Shown piece by piece: positions 14,101 to 26,100 of a stretch of DNA of 64,000 nucleotides (position 1 is the stretch's first letter; every line of letters begins with the position of its first letter). The stretch covers positions 186,001-250,000 of the forward strand of contig JAPDOI010000436.1 in NCBI GenBank assembly GCA_029168955.1, read 5' to 3'. The notes beneath the pieces are model-generated. The model did no database searches and was not told the DNA's origin. It was given only the letters and a program-made list of their open reading frames with translations. The translations under genes were made by a program, and so were the position numbers. The stretch is from Aplectana chamaeleonis. Lineage: Eukaryota > Nematoda > Chromadorea > Rhabditida > Cosmocercidae.

Positions 14101-17100
14101 GCGAATTTTCGGGGTACTTCACTTATTTTTTCTTTTGTAATGACTAAATCTGCATTTTCACCAAGAGAGCTCTAAAATCGTCTTTATCGCGAACTTTGCC
14201 TTTAGCCAGCTCCAAGAAAAAGCCGCAGGTTTCAAACTTACTGCTCAATCCCTAAAGTAGGAGACATTAAACCTATTGTGAAACTATTGCCATTGTCACC
14301 CTTGAAGGCGGTGTTCACGATAAAAGTCGTTTTTCTGTTTTTCTTGAAAACGGTCCAATGCTGATTTCAATGATGTCCCTGGAATCGTACAAGACCCCCG
14401 AGGAAACGGAGTTATGGTCCCCTAAATTCAGCGAGGGAAGCATCGTGGACGAGTTGTCCGAGGCTTGTAACTCCCGTTTTTTGCAGCCGATGTGTGCGAG
14501 CTGACCTGAGTGAAGAGAGACGTTGAGAATGAAGGGAAGAACGGGGCTTTTGATCGGAAACGATCGCTCATTTAACCATGAATTCAAGGGAACTGTTATA
14601 GAACGTGGGCGGAGTGGCCCAATGGGTTGGCTGGCCCACGAGATTTTCACCCACTTACCGCCCGTTTTTCGTCGCACTTCCGTTCCTAATCTTCTTAGAG
14701 AGATCCAAAGCTTACGTTTTTACCGAAAAAAAAATGTGCAGTTTCTCTCCGTGAACACTGCCTTTAACCCAACCACGGTACACGCAAACCTTGGGAAATG
14801 ATCGCCCATTGCGCCGATTCGAGTGGTTGATCATGCGCTCAAACATTAGTAATCGAACCAACACAAAGTAGTGGCTGTCTGCCCTAGCGTTGATGAGCGT
14901 CGAGAGGCGCACAACAGCGGGAACGCGCGCCCTAGCGACGTATGGACGCTGCTTACGGGACGACCAATGTTTATTTATATATTTATTGAAGCTTTAACAC
15001 ATATGAACAACTCAATCATTACATACTATAGGTGGACCGTGGAAAGCTATGAAAGAAAAACTAGGTTTAGCAGTGTAACAGCATGCATCATTGGCGCAAT
15101 CAATCGTGCATCATCAAATTTAAAAAAAATTTCTTTATAAATTTCCTCTTAAAATTGAGCATGGCTTCCTATGTTGGACTTTCTGCTCCACTATTGCTGC
15201 GAACCCATTGACTGCATTGGAGCTGTTGTATACTTTCTGAGCACTTACTTAGCTAAACCTTGCGGTTATATGCGGCTTTTTTCGAGATGCACACACCCAT
15301 TTCAAACCTTCACCGGTTCACGCGTCTTTATCTTGGGAGTGGTTGCTGTGGTTCAATTCAATTCGCTTCTGTTTACGTTCATTTCAATAGCTTGTTCGAC
15401 TATTTTTTCTGTTTTTGGTTGTCGCACTCTTCCGGTCTTCCTTCTAAGTGTTTATTCCTTTCTTCATTGTGAGTTTTATTTATTCTCCTGAATGGTACGT
15501 ACAACTGTTTTTCCCTTTTGTGTTTGTTGGTCTAACCTTGCCGTATTTCTCCATTGTTCCTTTTTTAAAGTTATCGATTTGGTGCCTTCGTTTAAACGTA
15601 TATAATAAATAAATAAATAAATTGTCCTGCATGATTACACATTTCTGCCCACTATTACTACGAGGCATGAATAATGATGACATTGATATTTTCAAAAGTT
15701 CATTGAATCGAAAGAGGAACAGCGCTGCTCAGCTCACCAGACTATAAAGGGCTCACCAACCCAGCGTAATATGCCACTATCCAATGCTGCTGAACTGCCT
15801 CCCCAGGCGTACTGCCCTGGTCTAGCTGACGACTTTTCACCCTTTGATATGAATTTTATAGCCTATCGGAGTAAATAGTGGACGACGAGATCCAAACAAT
15901 AAAAGAACAGTCAACGGCGAGATTTAGAAAACTCCCTTGTGGTTTGCTTCGAGAGCGCGGCACGCTCAACCACCCGGTTCTAGAGTATCAGCTGTATGTA
16001 TGTACTTGCTCTGGGGCCGACATCCACGAATGCGTGAGAAAGAGTCCGCGGTAAACTTACAACTAACTCATGGGTTATCGTTCGTAAATACGGTCTCTGA
16101 GCAGCTGAAGTGAGCAAGGCGAGCAAGCTGATACGAAATCGTGCATAGCTTGCTGCGAGTGTGCGTCCGCGAATCGTAAATTTGCCGCCACGTTGGAGCG
16201 TGAATTCGCCTTCTGTTTTGTAGAGCCATACAATATGTTTTTCTCGCCCTCAGCCCTCGATAGGAGCCAGAAGTCCTGGCAAACACTATGCGAAATTGAA
16301 TGTTTTTCGACGTTCACGGGACAGGTGCAGACATTGAGGCCGGAGATTTGCTGGAGGAAGCTCACCGCAACCCAAAATGTGGACAGGGCAGCCAGTGTAA
16401 AGCAGGGATGAGCGGAATAAAAGTACGAAATTTCGGAAATCGGTTTTCGGGTTTCGGGACAAAAACTTCTTTCTCGGGTCTCGAAAATCGGGCGCGAAAC
16501 GCCTGAAAATGCGCGAAACGCGGAAAAATTCAGGAATCACCTACTGTTTTCTTCCTCCCAGAGGACCCGATATTTTCGCATTCCGCAGCGTTTTTTGCGG
16601 TTTTCGGAATGCGGAACGCGGAATGCCAAAAATGCGCGAAAACGCGGGTTTCGGAACGCGAAATGCGGAACTCCGCTCATCCGTGGTGTGAAGGCGATCA
16701 TTGGGCCTGAAAGCCAAAAATCCACATCAGAGATGAGTGGACAGTGCGCTATAGAACTAGGTATTCCTGCACGCTTCCTCTTCTATTGAAAGCTTCTTTT
16801 TGAGACTGAAAAAACTAAAAGAATTGAAATCTGCACCTCGAACCCTGTTTCGACCGAGAGGTCTTCTGTAGTAGGGCGATTTGTCATCGAAGTAGGAATA
16901 TTCGTCGTAATCCTGAAATCAGCGACAGTAATCGGAATTGAGTGTCTATCGGTCATCAAAATGCAATACTATTCAGAAAAAAACGTACGCTGCCGTAATC
17001 GGTATTCGGCCCAAGGTAGTTGGATGGCTGTCGCCGTCTGAATGAATGTTTCATGAAACTGTCTACTAGTTTGGATGCCAGATATGCATGTCTCAAAACG

Positions 17101-20100
17101 CTTCATGTCACTCACACAGCTTCGGGAATAGGAATAATAAGGAAAGAACCTCCAGCAAAAATAAAGAACATGCGTACAAGCTAGCGATCAAATTCATTCA
17201 GTATGCACGCACCTGATAGAGTTAGACGTGATAAAACGATCCCATTTTGGCTGGCTATCATCGTACACATCTTCTTCGTCAGACGAACCGGTGATCTCCA
17301 TGAAATCGCTGAACGGACAACGTTCGACGTAAGCAATACATAAGAGTGAATAGTTTTGTTACAAGGTAAGTCATGAGTTTCGTTCATTTCTTTCCAATGC
17401 AGCAACGAAAACTCGGAGTAAGACCAGCTGCCTTCGGCAACTTTCTGTCCGTGAAGGGCGTGACTGCAGGCAGCAGAGCTGCTGAGAGAGAAAACTTTCG
17501 AACAGAAGGAGGCAAGCAACTCATTCTCAGTTGGAGAATCATGTATTCCCTGTACATTCCGGATCTACCCCGACTTCGTCGTGTGAGCTGAACAAGTGGT
17601 CTTTTTCGGGATGGTTTGACTTCTGCACGGAGAAAGTTTGCAGACGGCCGATGGATGTGAAGCCGGCTAGGCCAGCATTTACGTTTTTCGACCAGGTGAC
17701 GGAGCTTTTACGCCTAGAACCGAATCAGTATCTCACTCGGAGAAATTTCATAGCTTTAGCTCTTCGCCTCATAATCAAAGAAGGCGAACTGACAGAGCCA
17801 CGCGATACAAAGACTACTGACCACGATTCGGCCGGCAGTGCCTTGCCTTTCGAATGTACCCCATTGGAGTAGCGTCGTGTGTTGGATGGCCATTCATGAA
17901 ACTGCCTATCAGGTAGAAAGAAATGGTGGATGACGAGGTTAAACAGTACTAAGTGAAGATTCCGGACGGGGTAGCAAGCTGCTAACTGAAAATCTAGCAG
18001 CTAATGAATAAGGCTTCAAATCTGGGTGGAGATTGTTGGGAAATACAGAACGATTTCTCAGTTTCTGAAGAACAATGAACTTTTTCGGCGAGCATCACTA
18101 TTTGTAGAACCCAGAACACAGCAGAGTATACCGATATTGTAGAGGATGCATGTACACTCTTTTACGGAACCAAATTCACCGAACTCACTGTGAAAACGGT
18201 TAGGAACAGGGAAGCGGGAGTGAGAGGGGGAAAAGATGAGCAGCGTACGCGATTACAGACACGAGATTGACCGGAGCAAATCTCACTCCGAATTACATAT
18301 ATGCATGGAAGGCACGAATCGGTGTGTCGGGAGCATTGCTGTGCGAAAATATTCATTTCCACTTCTGTTTTCGTATTTCCGGTTTGTTTGTGCTGTTCTG
18401 TTCCGGTTCTGTAGAGTCCGGAAACTGAAGTGCTACGCGGATCCTGGTGGTATGTCTCGACAAAGCTGCGCTTTCTTTATAGGTATCGCAAAGAGTTGAG
18501 ATTGTTTACGAAGTTTGTGGTTCTGATATTGCACTCCCATAAGGAACGATGATAACACGGAACATGCATAGCAGAAACCGCAACACTTTTCAAGAGATTC
18601 CATCAAGAAAGTTTTTGTTCAAAGGTAATGGGTTTTGTGATGCCTTTTGTCACATTTCTCTACTTCGTGGGCCTATCTGCGCAAGAGTAATACAAATTGA
18701 GAAACTTTTCCTGGCGAGCACACTACTTTTGAAGAAGGGCAGCTACATAAATATATTAAGCGATTTTCAGGACTGATTTTTTTGGGATCTTTCAGGAGAA
18801 GGACTTCGAAATCGTGGATGTATTGAATTGGTTAAAACTTCCTTAATTTGTACGTTATTGTATGAAATCACAAATTAACTCATCAATCTCGGCAGCAGCG
18901 AGCTGAGTTGTTGACACATCCTAACTTTTTTTGATTTCTTCTTTTCAGAATTTCCAATGCTTACAATTTTTTACGACTTTCCTTCCGTTCCCGTCCCTGA
19001 AATGTGGGAAGAAATTTCTCACAGCCTCGATCTGGAGGGTTTTTCTCCGAGGACTTAGGGATTGTGTACCACATCCGTAATCACACAGGGATGCAGACTA
19101 CAGGCCGAGCAGAGTGGCATCGCGGCGCGTGCTTATGATGGGCTGATCGCCAACAGGGATGTGCGGAAAAAAATTGGGAACAGAAAACAGAAAATCCAGT
19201 TTGACGAAAATTAGAAAACAGAAAAAAATCTACAAAAATGGGCAGAAAACAGAAAATTTCTCAGAAATCATTAAAGAGTGTTCAGCGTACAAAAATCAGA
19301 TTTTTCACAGCATTAAAATTTTTATACATTTTTCCTTAATAAATGCTTCTTTCCCCCAGTGTCCCGAAGCCAACAGTTGCTCGGAGAAGAAGTGGAGGCA
19401 TCGAAAAAGGCAGATCACAGTTGCAGAATGTCCTTGTGACCATCCTTAACCCGAGGCCGTGACACTCGATTACTTGATATCTGTCCAATGTGTGCAACGA
19501 GTATATAGATTCAGTCGGAGCAGACTTGCCTTACCCTAGTGTACAAATTTTGGCGATAATTACGGGATAATAGCTGGTTTGATCACTGCACTACTCCTCA
19601 AGGCCCGGAAGTCAAACGCGTACCCCGCGGATGTGCCGGTAGAGTATAAATGACCTAACGTGCCGCTCGCTCCACCATGGTGGGGTCGCTCGTAACTCTA
19701 TGACAGTTTCATCCCCACGTCATAGACCCACCACCAACTTCATAACACTTCATCTTATTTAAATTAACTATCTTCTTGCGCAGGTCAGAGTCTGGAACAC
19801 ATTTTGAATTTACGCGACTGGCACAGTTGGGGCAAAGCTTTACCCCTCTACCAAAGCGATAGCACTGCGTATTATCAGTTTCTTTCTACGTGTAGAAAGT
19901 ATTCATAGTCGACCGTCGCGTGCATGGGGTTGGATAGCGGGCATAAGAAGTAATAATAGCTCATTCTCGGTTTCATACAATCACATTGTAGTCTTCGCGT
20001 CATTTGACTTTAACGTATACCTTCCGAGCGAGTAATCAACGATAAACGTCTGGGTAAGGGTAACGACTTTTAGATGCAGATAAAGACTCGGCTTTCTTAA

Positions 20101-23100
20101 TCCCTATGGGGGTACACTACGCATTCGACGTCTATTTCGCAGAAGCTTGGATGTTTTTTGGGCCCATGAAGTGGCTTGCGGGGGTAAGCCAACTTTCCAG
20201 TCAGTGCCTTAGTCTCTCTACATGAATCTGTTACGAATGTGAGAGTCCCGGAAGGACATTAGGTTTGGTTGACTTTGAGCCAGGACCGAACCCGGCAGTG
20301 TACAGAGAACAGCGGCGCCTCCTGCCACTACGTCTACCCAGCTTAGGTAATCACCATACCGAGATACCATGATGAACTGCAGAGAATGCGGGTAAGACTT
20401 CCCAAGCCTATGGGCATACTGCTTATGAGCCCGGAGTTTTGTCTCTGCAGTTAAATTGTCACAAATAGTGGTTGAGGTTTTTTTTTCTGTCTTCTGACAA
20501 ATTTTGCCTATTTTCACAGAAAACAGAAAACAGAAAAAATGGCCGAAAATGGGCAGAAAAGAGAAAACAGAGAATTCCGCTTATCCCTGATCGCCATGAT
20601 CTATCAATACGGCGGCCCATCATAAAGTCGCGCCGCGCCGCTCTGCTCAGCCCCTACAAAAGTGCTCCTTCCCAACACACCGAACCCAGTCGACTGTAAG
20701 TACCTCTACAACACTCCTTCAAACGCATTGACGTCCACAAAGAAAGCTCAAACCTTCCAACTCACACTGGCACTGTAGCAGGAACACTTTGTTCTGTTGT
20801 AGTCACCGGCGATGTTTGTTCAATTACTGAAATATGTCATGGAGTGCTCAATCTATCAGCTGTCCTGAACTGCTTAGAAACCATTGAATTTGTGCACACA
20901 TCAGAGTTAGGAGCACGTTAAAAACCAGTGTTCTTCCTTATTTTTTGATTAGTAGTTTGTTTATCCGAGAATGATGCCACGTTGCCCTAGACAAAAAAAA
21001 AGAAGCCGCACAAAGATCAACGCTACTGCCCAGTGTAACATTTCAACAATGCGGTAGATAAAATGCTGAACATAAAGACGTTGCCAAAGACCGTTCAGAC
21101 CTCTTGCTTCATGGAGAAAATCGTCGACTGCCATCAGTTTTTCTGATATTCTTAATCACAAAACTCATCGTTTCAGTCATGGTAGTGCAGAGATATCAGA
21201 GCAGTTGAGAAAATCTCTAGGTATTCCAGCGTGTACAAAGGCATTCAGGATCACTTCGCCCGCTAGCAGGGATTAGAACCGTCTTTCTATGAAGTTTTTT
21301 AGTATTGTCGACCAATTGAAAGGTTTCGAGATGCTAATGGCCCAGACATAAATATACCGCTCGTAGAATTTGGTCAGAAGGCGAGCGAGTTTGGGTTTTT
21401 GCGCCTTTTTCGTCTTTTTTGCAAAACTCGCTTCAAAGTCAACTTTGAGCAAAATTAGGGCCATACTTGTAACCCCGGCGTTGAGGGCTACCAAATGGTC
21501 CAGCCATTGTGGGGTTACGCTGAGAACTATAAAAGTTTCGCAATCAACCAGGTTTGTAATTAAGTTAGCTTGGCGGATGGGGCACTACCGCCTCTGTCTA
21601 CGTTTCCCTTTGAAGCAGGTTATTCAAAAAAGACGAACTAGAAGCGAAAACTCGACCTCGCTCGCTTCCTGACTAAATCCTACGAGCGCTAGTGTATGTA
21701 CATATAAACTGCACAAAGCTCAAAAACGATAACTGGCGTAAACGAATCATAAATGAGAAAAGGCCATGTGATGAAGTCACTCACTTTTTGTTGTTCTAGA
21801 AGGCTGCTCTTCTGCCGGGAAGAATTCTCTCATGATTTTCTCATCCTCGTTGTCTTCATGGTAGTCGATGACCTCTGTAGTCGGTGCCCTGGTCGTCGTG
21901 GTTGTGGTAAAGGGTAGTGTAGTAGTCGTAGGATAAATCCTCTGGAACCATTTTGAATCGTAACTTATTCCCTTCTTTTGAAAACCTCTGCAATTCATGG
22001 GATCCACTCCGTGAGCGGCGGAAGAGCCATTGTCCGTTAGATGATTCGAGTAATTCGATCAGTAATAAATTTTTTGGACAGAATCTTCTTCAAGATTAAG
22101 ATTCACAAGCATGAGAAATATAAAAATGTTTACTGTGCTGATAAGCATTTAGTCCCGACAGCCCAAAAAGGCGGCGGTGCGGTTGCGGACATCTCACAGC
22201 CTGCTGTAGTCTTTACTGTATCAATAACTTCTGCGGATCAGGGGTGCGTTCCAAGAACGTTTCCACGAATCCGTGGGAGGAAAAGCAACCTCACCATGAA
22301 CAAATTTGCTTTCCATGAATGCGAATTATAACTGAAAATTGCTCCCACGTGGCCGTGGCTACGTTTCCATGGACGCGTCTTGCCATGGGAATGTTCTTGG
22401 AACGCATCACAGATGTGACTTATCGGTGAGTTGTTGTTTACCCTCTCACATTTTCACTTGTTTCCATTGCATCCACCGCTTCAGTCGTATCAGTGCCCAC
22501 AAAAACTCACCGATCGATCACAGTTGTTTCGAAAAAACGATTAATGCAACAAAAAGACTGCAGTATATTAGCACAAGTCCGCAACTACACTACCACCACT
22601 TTTGCGTTGCATGGGCTATATATACCTCTACCGCATTTTCCTCATTTAGGGGTCGCTTCTTGTGCAGTTTGACACCTTTCGCCTTCGCTCTCTTCTTGAC
22701 CAATGTGACGCGAAGTCCTTTAGTGGCCGTTGTTGTTCCAGGATTTACTTTTGCCTGAAACGTAAAGCCATTCGTGTAGTAGTTTTGGAAAGATTGAGTA
22801 CTCATTAGTTTTTTCTGATATATGCACGTCAAAGTCACAGCACTATCTCATGTTCACTTTACTGGTGTCGCGTGGAATTACTTACTTCAGGCCGAAATTC
22901 CAAGGTTTCGAAACCACCATGTACTGTACGCGAAATCCGCGGTTTTTCATTGCAGACCCTCTAATGACCATTTACCGTTAGCTTATATATCCTCTGTTTC
23001 GGAGTAAAATTTGTTTCCGTTCATTGCTGGCGTCTGCGCGTGCATGCTGCGTCTCCTTCTCCCCAATATTTCTTGCTGTCTCTACCCTCGTTGCGCGCAA

Positions 23101-26100
23101 GCGCGCGAAAGAACAGAGTAAATATGGCCCTGAAACAGAGGTTAAGGCCGGGGTCAGTCTTTCTGCTGCGGCGATGTGTCGTTGGTATCATAAGAACCAA
23201 GCGCGCTGCGCGCACCATAATTGATGCTGCGAGAAGGGGTTTGCGGAGTTGACGTCGCGAAATTGTTAGCAGCAGACAGCGACGCTGAGATACCATTATC
23301 GGGGGGTCAGCAGAGTCGCAGCGACCTGCGAGTGGTCATCAAGCATTAGCCTTGTCGCAGCGACAATAAAATGTTTTGAAACATTATCATCGCGGCGTCG
23401 ACTGCTACTCGCTGGCACAGAAATAAGAATCTCGCTACGTGACAACACTTTGCGGTCCCCCTCGTCGCCTCTGGTGTATGGAATACTTCTGCGTCACGCG
23501 GTCGTCAGCGACTGCCTGTTGCGGAACTTCTTTAAAACTGTCGCTATCGCAGTGCACAGTGGTAGTCGCTTAATGTAATCAATATTTAACCTTCCAGCTT
23601 TGCGATTTGCTGCGACTCGCTCAAAGTATTCGATATGACGTCCCCAGCGCTGCTAGTCGCTGCGAGGGCGACGGGTCCAACTCAACAGACCCATCAATCC
23701 TGGTACAGCGACGTAATCACCACACTATTACCGCGCTTGTCGGGCGATTTCGAGAGTCAAGTTGATAGCCGCAACGGTAAGTAAAGTCCGTCCGAAGGAG
23801 ACTGCTCGCACGTGGTCGGCGTACGTGTTGAGCGACCATGGCATCGGCACTTTTCGAATCTGTACAATGGTTGGCAGGAATATTGGACAGTGTTCACGAT
23901 GATTTTCGTCCCGGAGTTTTCCACATAAAACAATGCGTTGGCCTCCAAATGTTACCAAATTAAGAAGGGCGGGAAACGCATTAAAACGTCGTGTTTCAGT
24001 GACATTATTTTTAACATGGACTAGTTGTCCGGTGGGATGAACATTTTCATGGTGCTTGTCACCGGTGAGAAAATGGGGCTAATCGACATGAGAAAAATAT
24101 TTTATGCAGAGCAGGAGTAGTTAGAGCGCAAAGGAAAGAACGTAGCAATAAGGAGTAGAGAATTGCAAGGGACCGGTCCACAAAAGATTTCATTGTCACA
24201 ACAAACACTTCCTGTGATACTTAGGAAGCGGGGTGGTACTTAAAGCCACAGTCCAACCTCATATTCGATTTTTCCTTTTTCTGCCCATATCAGAGAAAAT
24301 TTCACGCTGATCACAATGGTGTCTCCGAAATCGCTCAGAGCTCACTACGAACGGAGTTACGGCTCTAAAGAAATTCCAATTTTGAACGGCTAGAAGCTCG
24401 CGGACGAGCTGTCTCGAGCCTGTCTTTTCTCGTTATTCGCATCCATCGTTCTGTAGCAGGCCACAATATAAAGCCAGACCGAAAACAAATCGAAGAACAT
24501 AGATTTCGAATGAAATCATTCGCGCGTCTCTTCCCTATTGAGGTCGGAAACCTGGCAGTGGGCGTTACCCATTTTTTCTTTCAAGGGGGCGTGGTCGACT
24601 TTTCCCTAGCTTTTTCTCGCTCATTTGAGCGAATTGGGATTTCGCGCTTGGCAGGGTTGCTATAGGCGGCGACCGGCCCATAATAAAAATTACCTCTGAG
24701 AGTGGACTGTGCCTTTAAAAGTTTTGTGTACTTCTGATTCGTTTTTCTCAATTTCTACGTCTTTTTAGTTCTACTCGGAGGGCTGCAGCCGTGTTTTTTC
24801 TAAATGCCGTTCTAAATTCCAAATTCTAAATACCGGGATGAATATGGAACCACCTTGTGAACAATAAGCATGTGCTCGAAGATTTCTGGGCGCTACTGTA
24901 CAGTTCATCTACGCAATCGAGTTCATTCCGCAAAGTGTGCGCTGATTGCGACAGCGTGTTGCGGCGAGGTTTCAAGGACCCTCAGACAGGGATGTCGGAT
25001 CACCCGGGCGGTTCTTGCCTTTTTCGCCGCGGCCTCTCTGAGGATCCTCGAAACCGCTCCGCGACACGCTTTCACAAGTAGCGTGTTTTTTGCGGACGAA
25101 AAGCTACTGTGTAGATGAACTATATGTATCCTCTAATTCGGAGCTTAATCTACTCTGTACAGTTTCGAGGGGAGAGACAGTAAGAAAGTGTGGGGTGAAA
25201 GGAGATGAAGCATACGCGCGCAGGCGCACACCATGAACGGAAATAAATTTTACTCCCAAATCGAGGATACAGTCCACGCCAACGGAAAAGGGCGGTAATG
25301 GGCTTGCATATTTCTACAACGCGTACTGTAGTCATGGCTGGCTCGGTTCCAAGTTGTGGACGTCCCGCCATATTCCACGGCATATTTGAATTTCTTACTG
25401 AATTTTAAAGAAAAAAAACACAGGAAACATTGAAAAACTGTAGGTACTACCTCACACAAGCACACTTATTATCAATACAACCAAAGATTTACCAAGATTA
25501 CATGCAGAAATAAGTAAAAAATATTTTTAAATGGTATTTCCATTCGATTGCATTTTTCATTCTTTGTTGTGTTATTCTGGGTGTATTTATGGCTAAGGCT
25601 TTAGGTGTGGTGGCAATGTGTGTGTGAATGGGAAGCTTACAAATTTTTCAACATGTGCGGTGTTTTTTCTTCCAAATTAGGATGAAATTTACAAATTTGC
25701 CGTCGATTATGGTGGGAAGTCCGCAACTCATGTAGAACCAAGCCAGCCTTAGCTGCAGCATATTTAGTGAAAACACGCAACCTAACCACTGCCATGTTTT
25801 CACTGCCGTGGACTATGTAAGATCGGCATGGAACCTGATGAGAATTTGCGTTCCCCACTGGAGGTTGGCGCAAACTCAGTGCACCTATGTTATAGCATAT
25901 TGCACCGAGTTTGCAACAACCTTCAATAGTGAACGCAAAGTCTCATCAGGATCTGTGCCGACGTTACGTTCATCGCTGGGAAAACAGTAACGGTGCATGA
26001 AGTTCCATAATCAACGAAAAAGATTCGTACTTGAGAGCAGTTGACACACCTGATATCTCACCGGATGACTGCGATAGTTGCCCCCAGCTGCTGCCGCTAT

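Noticed and set aside
15171..15491. Hydrophobic 106-codon frame that could look like a membrane protein
   Set aside because: Pyrimidine-rich low-complexity DNA next to an A/T repeat; no start context or splice support.
17181..17519. Alternative minus-strand frame across exon 8 (ISWRSPVRLTKK)
   Set aside because: Continuing it into the next exon gives a stop; the DFMEITG frame fits all neighbours.
20218..20517. 99-codon minus-strand frame inside W2
   Set aside because: No motif, no splice sites consistent with the host gene, and it starts in the AGAAAACAG repeat.
21942..22007. Extension of exon 6 upstream to include NCRGFQKKGISYDSKW
   Set aside because: No acceptor in the required phase upstream; TTCCAG at 21942 gives phase 0, as needed after exon 5.
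22339..22758. 139-codon plus-strand open frame
   Set aside because: Overlaps exon 5 of the minus-strand gene, which has matched splice sites and phase; no motif.
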